Source of the DNA: Prorocentrum cordatum
Lineage: Eukaryota; Sar; Dinophyceae; Prorocentrales; Prorocentraceae
DNA: 64,000 nucleotides
Assembly: GCA_963575745.1 (NCBI GenBank)
Contig: CAUYUJ010020579.1
Span: 1 to 64,000 of the forward strand
Direction of reading: 5' to 3'
In this document: piece by piece, positions 52,751 through 62,576 of the stretch
Layout of the letters: each line of letters begins with the position of its first letter
How positions within the stretch are numbered: the first letter of the stretch is position 1
Made by a program: the position numbers and the translations under genes
Notes under the pieces: model-generated
Seen by the model: the letters and a program-made list of their open reading frames with translations, nothing else
What the model was told of the DNA's origin: nothing
The model's database searches: none

Positions 52751-53660
52751 CAATTTTGTTGTCAAATTGCATCATCTTCGTGGGTGTCGCGTGCATGATG
52801 TCGTCATGAGGTTGTTCCGTGACATGTGTGCTCCGTGTATCCCTCGTGGTCATGCTTTTGCCGTGCGCGTTCGTCCTCTTTTTTCGCCTTCTCCTAAGGA
52901 CATTCTTGTTAACTCCAAGTGGTGGGGAAACGGTTGAAGTCCTATGACTTTCCGTGCACATGCAATGAATTGGGTTCATTACTCGGCGTTCCTCTGCCGG
53001 TGGGCGGTCACGTGCGCGCGAGGGCTGAGAATAGTACTCTTAATGGGAGCATCCCTCGTCATTTCCACTATGACGGCCTTTGTGCGTGGTCAAGGGGGCA
53101 TGTGATGAACTGCGTCGATGAAAGCATGGAGGCTGTTGTACATCGCCGTGTGAAGGCCGGTGTTCACGTGAATTGGAGCGCTTCTGATGTCCACGCTTAC
53201 CTTCGTGAGTTGCACTGTAATGCTTATGATTTTCGCCAGAAGGGGGACTCTTGAGCATGACGTTCGGGTTTGGAAAAATTGTTGTTTTCGCGTGCCGTTA
53301 TCACGCCAATCGACAAATGTTTTTCTTCCGTTGCTCTGTCGTGTCCTCGTGGGTGGCAGCTCCGGGCCAGAGCCTGCGCGTTCAGCAGCCATCGTCCTGT
53401 GCAGTCTTTCATGGGTTGGAACGCTTTGCATAATCGACTCAGGGAAGCCCAGGAGCGCTTGAGATACACTGGCGTCGTATGTGCGTCTCCTGAAATACAT
53501 GTTTTTGGCATGATTGACGCGTGGCCTAAACATTCCGACCTCGCTCTCAAGAGTCGCCCGGTTGGTTCGTACTGGTCTCATTGATTGAAACCTTTGTTTT
53601 CTTTGTTGTGCCGCGTTCTTACTTTCATGGTCCGGTTTGTCGATGTGCATGGGGTTGGAG
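52743..53660 (+). pseudogene. Continuation of the Penelope-like remnant: linker and N-terminal RT motifs
   Basis: On the far side of the LINE, plus-strand coding resumes with NFVVKLHHLRGCRVHDVVMR. A one-base shift near 52,930 leads to LKSYDFPCTCNELGSLLG, with a CxC pair. Two TGA codons at 53,252-53,254 and 53,258-53,260 follow in the same frame. Then VITPIDKCFSSVALSCPRGW and, after a further stop near 53,584, LKPLFSLLCRVLTFMVRF. The ITP.DK box and the later SRPVGSYWSH stretch resemble the start of a Penelope-type reverse transcriptase. The catalytic YxDD region is missing; homology stops around 53,660. Confidence 0.45.
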
Positions 53661-54545
53661 TACAAAGGCACAGAACCCCTGATCCGTTGGTAGATGAAAG
53701 GAGGGAAACATGGATATCTTTTCCTCCTGCACGATCAAAGGTCTGATCGAACTATTCCAATACCTGAGCCCAAGCGGCCAGGCGAGGGAAAGTGAAAAAT
53801 AAGGAGCATATATGAAGGTATTATACGGGTTCTATTCGCACCCCCCGTCCCGAATCCCGCCCGCAAGGGCGGGACTCGGGAAAAGGAGAAAAGAACCTGT
53901 CACCCTTTTACTCCTCGAGTCCTCAGCAATGCAAGGCAGCTGAGCGTAAAAGCTGCACCGCGTCAGCTGCGCCCCGATCACGACAGCGGCGCGCACAAAG
54001 TAGCGTAGCCCAACAGCTGTCATGATCAGGCAAGTAAGGGTGAGAAAGAACACCCAGGGTCCCTGTTTCTTCGCCAAGCACTCTTTGGTACCCCCTCGGT
54101 GCGGCCCCAAACAACGCTTCGGCACTCGAGGGCGGAGAAGAATGAGACGCGGGTGGGCGGAGCAAGAGGGTCTGAGCACATGAAAGCAACATCAGAAGCT
54201 GCCGCGCCTGAACGCGGCAGGCGTTGCCACCAGCTTTCAAACCAACGCTGGGCATCAGAGCATCCTCAACGCAATGTGATATTAACTTATACTGTAAAGA
54301 GTAAACAAAAAATCTGCGTTGTATCAAGTCGCGTTGAAGAACACGATCGCGTTAAGAAACACGTCTAACCATCAAAGCAAATGTCTGGCCATGCGTAGAG
54401 TCGCGCTGGTAAGCACGAATAGCTGCATCAACACATTCTGCAGCGCGCAGTGGCCAAATATTATATTAGCAATCGCTGCTCGAGGCGAACTCTTGGAAAT
54501 ATAAAGTTCAAGCCAATCGAGCAGTGGGCCCTGCGGCCAACAAAA
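53661..54545. other. No gene recognised
   Basis: It contains a short palindrome-like CCCGCCCGCAAGGGCGGGA near 53,859. No motif-bearing frames. Confidence 0.4.
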
Positions 54546-55629
54546 CTACGATGCGCCTCCCATGTAGAACCTGTGGTCCCACACCCTGTGGCCATCGTTC
54601 TCGACGTAGCTCGTCGCGAATGTCTCCCAAGGCGCCCTTGGGGTCCAGTTGCGGAACCGCTCGTTGCGCAGCAGGTCGCGGACGTACACGAACTCGTCGC
54701 TGTTGTCCGCGATGTCCATCCAGCACTTGGCGCAGTAGCTCCTGCACCTGGGGCCCCATGGGCTGTCCTCAAGGTTGCGGCGCCACCACGTCGCGTAGTG
54801 CTCTGTCGTGCGCGCCCGCTTGGCACGCGGAGGCGTTGTCGGTCTGCGGCTGGCGCCGTTGCTCTGCCGCTGCGCGGCGGCCGCGCCGCTCGGCCCAGCG
54901 GGCGCGCCCGCCTGCGCGCCAGAGGCGCGGGGCCCAGCGGCGTCGCCATGGGCGGCGCGAGGCGGCGGCGGACGCCGCGGCTGCCGCGGCTCCATGGCGC
55001 CATGTGCGTGAGGAGTGTATGTTGGGGTCGTTCGGATCGGTTCTCACCCCTGAACTCGCCCCCCTTGAATCGGCAGATCCCGCGGCAGGTTCGACGGAGG
55101 CGAGTTTGGCAAGCTTGCGCTGCGTCACCTTTTCACAAGTGCCGCCCCCACGGGGCAAAGCAATTGCGACGAGGCCACGCTCTTGCCAGGTGCCTCTGTC
55201 GAGCCTACCCTCGTTCAACCACCAGTTCCTACGACCAGCGAAGCCAAGCCTAACGCTGCGATCATGGATGTCGCAAGCGTCGCGCATGTCATCGATGGTC
55301 CATGCTTGCTTGCCAGTCTCAACACGAGCGGCAGTCATCTGGTGGCGGAAACGTGGGTCATTGAGGAAACGTTGTACGACATTGCGGCAGGGGTGGTATA
55401 GAGGTCGCTGATCCTCAGCCTCGCCCATCATCCTGCACATGCGTGCAGGAGGGGAGCCTGCGTCAAGCCACTTCTGATGCCTCTCCCCTGCCTTTTTCGC
55501 GCGTTTCCTCCAGGTGTCCTTCTCCTGGCCAGCCTTGGAGCATTTGCCTGTCACGTAGACGCGCGCTCCATCTGCCATGTACCGGTTGACGTCGTCCTCG
55601 GAGAGATTGGTCTTGATCCAGTAGTTCAA
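54546..55629 (-). pseudogene. Unknown ORF chain, 3' end (Cys-containing C-terminus)
   Basis: The upper part (55,629 to about 55,010) reads LSEDDVNRYMADGARVYVTG, LYHPCRNVVQRFLNDPRFRH and LGFAGRRNWWLNEGRLDRGT. Near 55,005 the phase changes and the frame continues MEPRQPRRPPPPRAAHGDAA, a disordered linker, then RCRSYCAKCWMDIADNSDEF and ends RVWDHRFYMGGAS at 54,546. The two halves repeat a theme (a Cys pair followed by RFLNDPRFR or RNERFRNW), suggesting an internal duplication. No known family. The upper part is in the same phase as the preceding segment, separated only by a TAA at 55,696-55,698. Confidence 0.4.
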
Positions 55630-55695
55630 CTGCTGGAGGTACGCCAGGTCACTTTCCTCGGCGCCACCTTTGCCCGTGGCACCTACAGAGAAACT

Positions 55696-57036
55696 TTACT
55701 GCCAGCAGATATCGCAAAGTGTCCCATCACTCGCGACGATTCCCAAGGAGAGGAGGCGATCGCAATTCCGACATCGCGATATATCATGCTGGATCGCTTC
55801 GGGAGCCCCTGAAGCGGCAAGGTCCCTGAGAGAGCCCCAGCGGGCGGCGCCACCGTCAGTCGACGCAAGGGAATGAGCAATCTGGTTCATTGCCTCACGA
55901 TTGACTTCTGCGATTGCACGGGAAGTGATCGATCGGCCGATCCCCTCGATCTCGATCCTCGACAGCCTGCCCCCCGGCAGTCCTGCGCACCCGGAGGCGT
56001 CGATGTCCGCGTGGCCCATCTCACCATGGAGCGCGTCCTTGTCCGCACGAATGCGGGTAGCCTCTGCCTGCAGGGTGACCTCGTTATCGCCCACCTCGCG
56101 GTCGATGTGCTGCATCTCGGCTAGGACCTGTACCATGGTCTCTTGATCAGGAGCTGATGATGCAACGCTGCCTGGGTCCCTGGGAATATCCTGCTTGGCG
56201 ACTGGGTCGTCTTGGTCAGGCGCGGCAGGTGTCTCCACCGGCTCCCCCCATACGGGGAAGCCTGGGTTTCCATGTGTCTCTATGCACTCTGCGAAGCAAG
56301 CGCGCAACGCATTGAGGGCAGGATGATTTTGATCGATGGCAGCGTTGCTGAACTGGTGCAGCTCTTTGATGCTGTCCAACAATATAGTTTGGTACACTTT
56401 GGAAATCCATTGAAATATGCCCGCGGTTGATTCCTCAAGGACCACTGGGTCAAGGAAGTGCGCCATCTTTTGGAAGAAATGATCTGCACTGCATATTGGT
56501 AAGTCGCGTGCCCATCTATGGGTATGATCGTAATCCATCTGATATGCGTCCGTTGTTGTCCCGAACTGTATCTCAAATCGCAAGCATGACTCTAACTTGT
56601 CCACCGCAAGATTGGTCCTGCCAGCGTGTAGCTCGATAATTTGTCTCACCTTTGTTATTGGAGAATCCACCAGTGGTTCCGATTTCCAGCAATATACTCG
56701 GTGGTCGTAAGAAGATATCAGCGTGAATATCCGCGGGTATGTCCGCCTTCGTGGTATCATTGGCTGCTCTCTCCTCGTCTGTGAGTGGTATGGTCGATGC
56801 GTCGATGATGACAGTGACTAGAGCATCGGTGGATTGACCTGCGTCATGTTGGGATCCCTCGATCCCTCGTCGTCCGCCATAGGGTCCTCAGCAGGTGTCG
56901 CCACCAGCTCGACGGGATCGGATGTCCGAGGAGCGGGGCGTCTAGTCGGCGCACGTGGGATGCGTGGTTTGTAAATGCCCAGCATGTCCAAGATATGGGA
57001 GAGCACCTGTATGCTTAAAATCGTTGATCTGATCAC
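55696..57036 (-). pseudogene. Unknown ORF chain, segment with C-terminal zinc-finger-like motif
   Basis: The frame runs from LDMLGIYKPRIPRAP through a TAG at 56,818-56,820, then on through LISSYDHRVYCWKSEPLVDS and a coiled-coil-like stretch (QVLAEMQHIDREVGDNEV) to CRNCDRLLSLGIVASDGTLC and DICWQ at 55,696. The CxxC...CxxC pattern suggests a zinc ribbon. Phase is preserved across both stop codons bounding this stretch. Function unknown. Confidence 0.4.
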
Positions 57037-58246
57037 TGCATGAAGATGGGCCCTGGAAAGCGATATTCAAAAGAACGGGGTCGATGTCAACGCGTACTGG
57101 CAAAGCGGAGATGACGCCCTTGAGGGGCAACTTTTTGTCGCAATACCATATGTTTACCCATCGTAGACCGTAGTTGAGACTAGGTATTTGCACTGAGAAG
57201 AACTTCTCGAAGACTCCGAAGTGCATGGTTGGTCCATAAATATGGCCCTTGGTCATGCGGACTTTCGTGTTGTAGTTGCCCTTGGGGTAGTGATTGTCGT
57301 AGTGATGGTAATTGATTGAACACCCATTTTTGACGATAATGAAGTCCCCCATGCGGACGTCATTGAAGATAGGCCGTCGATCCCATTCTTTCTGTGTAAT
57401 ATTTGCTGTAGTGGGCCGAAGAGCCTCTCTGCAATGTGACATAGCGATGAACCACTCTTTATCCTGTGTGTTGTGCTCGCAGCTGCTGACCGAGTCACGG
57501 ACGATGGCCTCGTCTAAGGCGTCAGCCTCGGCAGTATGGCCAGCAGGGGTCGCCCCCAGCAGAGGGGCGATGGGTTCCTGGGCCGATGATGCTGAGGCGG
57601 ACTGTGTCCGCGGCTGCTCAGCTGCGGCGTAGGTCTTTGCAGTTGGGGCAATCCCAGGAGGATCAGTGATTGCGTCCGTTCCAAGAGGAATAGCGCAAAT
57701 CTCGCATTTGTTCAACGGTTGTCTCTGAGCCAGCGGCGGGTAGTCCCAGCTGGGGCCCATTTCTGGCCACAACTGCTTGCCTGCCTCGCGGTATGGCGTG
57801 AGACGGCGAATGGCGAGGATTGCGGCAGCTGGAACCACGTCCTCAGTCATGATAGCGCCCTGCGCTCCGAGCCAAAATCTGCATCCAGCCTTCGTGGCAA
57901 TCTGCATGCCGATCACGAGCTCCACCTCATTCTTGTAGTGCTTGAATTTGTACGGTTGAACTGAGGTGTGAGGATTCTGTTTGGAGATATGCACGTAGGT
58001 GCTTGAACTGTAAAATCCTCCGAGCGCTGTGATCCTTTCCCACGTTTGTCTCTCTGAGACTGGTGAACATAGCCTGGAATAATCCCTGTATTGAGGATGC
58101 TTCTCCAGGCACGAAGTGTCGTGCCGTGGTGGAGGTATTTGACGTTTGTCCAGTGTAAGCTCTCCCAGCCCATATTCCATGGCTTGGAGAGTGGATTGAC
58201 GCAACTGTGGCCTCCAACGCATCTGATAGCGATAACGCTGTTCCAA
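56942..58246 (-). pseudogene. Unknown ORF chain, segment with possible ADP-ribosyltransferase-like fold
   Basis: The N-terminal portion of the fold is in the neighbouring frame (VKYLHHGTTLRAWRSILNTG, about 58,090-58,150). From about 58,040 the text is in this frame: ALGGFYSSSTYVHISKQN, ELVIGMQIATKAGCRFWLGA, and IMTEDVVPAAAILAIRRL. HGT near the start, a Tyr after GGF and an acidic residue before VP fit, loosely, the H-Y-E plan of ADP-ribosyltransferase/KptA-like folds. A CEICAIPLG Cys pair follows. The C-terminal part (FIIVKNGCSINYHHYDNHYP, ISALPVRVDIDPVLLN) resembles a stretch in the 60-61 kb segment. Two opposite frameshifts, near 58,050 and 57,020, enter and leave this phase. Confidence 0.35.
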
Positions 58247-58284
58247 TCGAAACAGCTGGGATGGCTCCCGCCAGGGACTGGTTT

Positions 58285-58287
<3 letters not shown>

Positions 58288-58318
<31 letters not shown>
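58288..58318. repeat. (TA)n microsatellite within coding-like sequence
   Basis: About 15 TA units; in phase it would encode alternating Ile and Tyr. Confidence 0.97.
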
Positions 58319-58319
<1 letters not shown>

Positions 58320-59097
58320 TCTCCGGGTCAATGTGCTTCTGGAACGCACGGATAATAAAGATCGGGTAGTAATCAGTCCAGCGCTCATATCCGTCCGGTT
58401 CACCATCTTTATGAAAGTGTACTATGGCCGCCGCGGTGGATGGTCCGTTGTTGCGTCCACGGCGCTCTTGAAATTTCCATTGGACCATGTCCCGGAATGA
58501 TTTGCAACGGCTGGGAACCTTCCAGGATTGCCGTGCCGTGTTCGACCATATGTTGACCCGTCGGTCAATACATTGGTCAATGTTGAGCGGCTTGTTGTGG
58601 TTCTCATGGCGTAGCATTGTCGTGATATCCTTGCTCATGTCAGTAGGATCTCCAAGCCACTCATCAAGCAATTCGGGTCCGTAGCGTATCTGATCGTATG
58701 GCGGAAGCGACATCCATGTCCACTCTGGGAAACAACCAGACTGAGCGATGTCAGGCGCATGGGCAATCACGCAGTCGTCGTATGCCAATTGGCATGCCCA
58801 ATCATCGTTCTTCAAGCAATCCATGCAATTTGATGCGGGCGCGCCCCGCAACGGAGGAGGCACATATGGATGGTCATCCGCCTGACCTGCTTGAAGCTTG
58901 TACTCACGAGGAGTGCATGCATTGTCGAATGTAGGGATTTGGCGTGTGTCCTCATGGCATGACCACTCGCAGCAGTCTTGCCGCGACAGGATATACACTG
59001 TACCCGATTGCTGACCAGGCGAAGGCGCATCGTCAACAGGAATTGCTTCCAGTTCCGCGTCCACGTCGGCGCCCTCGTCCGGGAGCGGGGCTGGCGC

Positions 59098-59260
59098 GGC
59101 GGTCGGGAGCGGGCCTGGTGGCAACGGCTCAGCAGGCGTGCTAATCGGAAGCGGACCTGGTGGCAATGGCTCAGGCGGCGTGACGATCGGGAGCTGACCT
59201 GGCGGCAGTGGCTCAGGTAGCGTGTCGATCGTAAGCGGGCCTGGCGGCAGTGGCTGCCTG
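59098..59260 (-). repeat. 42-bp coding repeat, four units
   Basis: Translates as four 14-residue units of the type EPLPPGPLPISTPA, with Q/P and I/T exchanges. Confidence 0.85.
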
Positions 59261-60038
59261 TCCTCGCGATGCTGGTGTGTCCCAGCTGTCGCGGAGCCAT
59301 CGGGTGGCGCTGCGGCGAGCTCATCGGCAATGCCGGTGGTTGGAGCGTCGGCCGGGAGCCCCATGGCGATGCGGTCCAAGGCATTCTGCGTGTAGAAACG
59401 TTTGCATGCCGAAATGGTATCTGCGTTGTCAATGCGAGGGCCGACGCGATGAGAACTCAGTATATTGCGCTCTGCAATGAGACGTGACTTCGTCGTGCCG
59501 TCATCACCTGCAGTGTCGTTGATCTGGAGCAAGAGCTGTTCGTAGACAGCCCAAGTAACAGCGTGTGCATCCTTGGTGTCCTTCACTATTGTAAGGTGAA
59601 AGAGCTCCTTTTTCTCGTCTGACTCTCAAGATGCCCACGCGCCCGGGTAGTCGTCGATCAGGAGAAGAAGCTGGTTGAACAGCTCCTCGTATGCCTCACC
59701 AGATGGATCATCAAATATACTGGATTCGGTTGGATCCGGTGCTGGTGGCTCATTTGCGAATCCAGGGATAGGCATATATGGATCGCTTGTTGCCAACGGC
59801 ATCGATTTCGGCAACGTGCCACTGGCGCAGGAAGCCATCCATGCACAATGAGCCATCTCCCCTGCGGTCTGAGTCATCAGCGTCGTGAGGCTGGGGTGCC
59901 TTTTCCATTCATTAGTCATTTTCTCACGAAAATGAAGAGCCTCCATAATTTCTTTGGCCTGTGTGTAGGCCTGTGAGACCGTGACGGCTGTCAGGAGAAG
60001 AGGTCTGAATGGATATGGCTGTGATGGTAAAGACTGGA

Positions 60039-61115
60039 TCAACGCACAGAATTGCGATAGCATACTGCATCACAACACTGGGTCGGCACCATCGCCCGAT
60101 TGTGATTATTCTGCTTTGAATGCCAAGCCGTAGGCGTGGCTCTGTCGTACGACTCAACCCAGTGGTCTGAGGGAAGTACCTTAATACCACGACATTGCAT
60201 AGCTCTGGTCAGGTGGTTCGTGTGATGGTCAATGTTAGGGTGTACGCCCCATTGCGCCGCTTTGCCTGGCTCCATGACGGTGGGGCAACGGAAGTATTGC
60301 ATCACGTCGATGAATCGTGGCAGGTCCACTTTCACGCGTACTGGCATAAGCGTCGGGACGCCATCCTGGCACTCCATCTTCATGAGCTCGCGCACATTGG
60401 TGGGAGCGTGATCCTGGTGGCGACGGGTGTCCAACCAGTGCTGACCATGGCTAGCGCAAGCAATGTCGTTTGCGCTCCAGACCACCATGGCGTTGGCACC
60501 CCTGCTGTAGTGTCTTTGTTTCACGTGTGCAGGAAAGTCGTTGACCCAACAGTCCCATATGATTTCATTCCATTTACGCCACTCAGCCATTGAATGATTG
60601 TCATCCATCAGTGATAAGGCTCTGGCCTTGCGGATCATGATGATCAGGTTTCGCCGTTCGAGCGTAGACCCAAACTGCGAGTCCAGAATAGCTGCGATAC
60701 GGTTGTCCTGTGCCTTGGCGGGCTGCTCGCGGAGCTGTGCCATATCGCAGCGGGTGTCGCCACCAGCCTCTGGCAATATAATGCAAACCTGACCAAGCGG
60801 AGTGTCGTTCTGTTTGAACCATTCCTTGTAATTGCCATATGAAAACGCCCACAGCACGATGTCGTCGCGGATAACTACTGACAGATGCTCGAGGGTGGCG
60901 CCGCCCATGTATTCTGCCCGGTTGAGGCGCGGCATGAGGAGAGGTACAAGGCCAACATTGGACGCCCTGGCGAGGGCGTCTCGCTGCTGTGGGCTGTTGA
61001 GCTCGTCGACGCCGTGCCCTGGATACTTCTTGTGCGGGGCGGTTTTGGAACCTTTCTTGTGCAAAATCCACGTAGAATCGGTGTACAAATTTGTCAGTGT
61101 GTATGCATGCCCGAC
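60039..61115 (-). pseudogene. Unknown ORF chain, segment with PVRV motif
   Basis: Starts about YTLTNLYTDSTWILHKKG after a frameshift near 61,105 and ends at 60,039. It includes VVIRDDIVLWAFSYGNYKEW, WRKWNEIIWDCWVNDFPAHV, MVVWSANDIACASHGQHW, VPTLMPVRVKVDLPRFIDVM and HHTNHLTRAMQCRGIKVLPS. The PVRV stretch resembles ALPVRVDIDPVLLN in the 57 kb segment. No family recognised. Composition is mixed and protein-like throughout. Confidence 0.4.
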
Positions 61116-62355
61116 GGGCCGAAGGCATGGTGAAAGAGAAGCCCCAAGTCCTCCTGTATGATCCCATGCCATCCGCTGTCTGAAAGAGCGGAAACCAGTC
61201 GACCACCATAAAACGCACTGTATTTTGCCTGTGCTAGCTCGAGCGGATCTATGGCTGACCCTGGAGTGATACCAGGGTCCTCCACGGTAGGCTCTTCTCC
61301 TGCGAACACAGTTCCCTCCTCGTATAGCTGCCAATGGCTCTCGCCATGCTCTGGAAGGGTAATCCAGCCGCCAGAGTGGTCAGAGGGCGTTGCCACCGCC
61401 TGGGGACTTGAGCCGATTCCTCCACACCCTCAGCGTGTAGTCTGTCACGTGCTGAGCTTGCGGCGGAAGCGGCTTGTCTGGTGGAGGTCGGAGAATGCCC
61501 TCATTTCGGTGACGAGATGGTCCTCGACGATGTGGCCGAGGTGCCCCGCCGTGTCCGATGTCCTGGCCAGACCAGGTGGGCGCGCGGGAAATTTGATCGC
61601 TTCGCGATCAATATTCGGAGCGTGGCTGGGGGTGGATAGACCGTGGCTGTACACATCTGGAGGCGCACAAAGTCCCTCCTTGCACAGCTGACTTGTATCC
61701 TGGACGCTGTCCATGGAATAGTGCCCAAGAAATGCACTGCCCACTTTTGACCAGTCGTTGTGCATCATCATCCACTCTGCTTTCAACACCACCGTCGCAA
61801 ATTCCATTGGCGGGCACTCGCGGTATGACCCAGGAATCGTAGCATGCAAGTGATCATGTAATGCACGAGTGTTCTCCTGGACGGATGTGTTGCGCGTGAA
61901 GAGGCGGGAGATCATGCACATGGCCTTCATGAGTGGCATCCACGGTGTTGCCTTGGTCGCACTGTATTCGCAATGGGCGTTGCCGCCGACCCCACCCATA
62001 GCTTCGCCGACGCAACCCGTCACGTCGATGGGCGCGGGGCGGGTAACCTCGACAAGGGCGGGCTCGTCGGGCGCTCGTAGATCATACTCTGCACTATGGT
62101 CGAAGCGCAGATGATGCACGTAGATGAAGCCATCCTCGGCATCGCGAGGGCGACCCGTCTGAGCGTGGAACGTGAAGCCCACGCGGTCGTCGTCCGCGGC
62201 GTTCGGGTCGTGGTTGGCGTCGCAGGCGATGGCCCAGCCGTTGAGGTGGAGGGGCGACGCCTGGTCGCTCTCGGGAATGGGGGGGATCGGGGTTAGAAAC
62301 GATCTCTCGTGATTGAGTCTCGCACGCAGCGAGCAAGATGCTGGTCAGCTTCGTC
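61094..62355 (-). pseudogene. Unknown ORF chain, 5' segment
   Basis: One phase is open from about 62,355 to a stop at 61,445 and is used again at 61,396-61,094. Text includes HLNGWAIACDANHDPNAADD, DRVGFTFHAQTGRPRDAEDG, FIYVHHLRFDHSAEYDLRAP, then ALSDSGWHGIIQEDLGLLFH. No ATG was identified with confidence. Downstream Copia sequence ends only about 220 bases upstream of it on this strand. Family unknown. Confidence 0.4.
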
Positions 62356-62576
62356 GCTCGAGTGGTAAAACAGCTGCGACGCGGTCGTATCTTAAGTGTC
62401 CTAGACCTGTCTGTACTATGCGATGGCGGTGGGGGATGACGAGGGTGTCTACCATGTGGTGATCGAGCCCTCGCTCGGGGTGTTCGCGAATCGGTCGCCG
62501 CCGCAGGAACACCGATATGGTACATACATGCATGTTATCCCTCGTGGTTGGCCTGTCCAACACACATGAATCCGCA
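62356..62576. other. Spacer between Copia remnant and unknown ORF chain
   Basis: No LTR, polypurine tract or splice site could be identified with confidence. Confidence 0.3.

Larger units (their letters stand above)
58050..60063 (-). pseudogene. Unknown ORF chain, segment with Pro-rich coding repeat
   Basis: One phase runs from 60,063 through a TGA at 59,626-59,628 and on to the HGT motif near 58,100. It includes EAYEELFNQLLLLIDDYPGA, a Pro-rich repeat, Cys-rich text (CMDCLKNDDWACQLAYDDC), a Trp/Arg-rich stretch (RVNIWSNTARQSWKVPSRCK) and VHFHKDGEPDGYERWTDYYP. A TA microsatellite is translated as IYIYIY within it. No family recognised. Confidence 0.4.
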
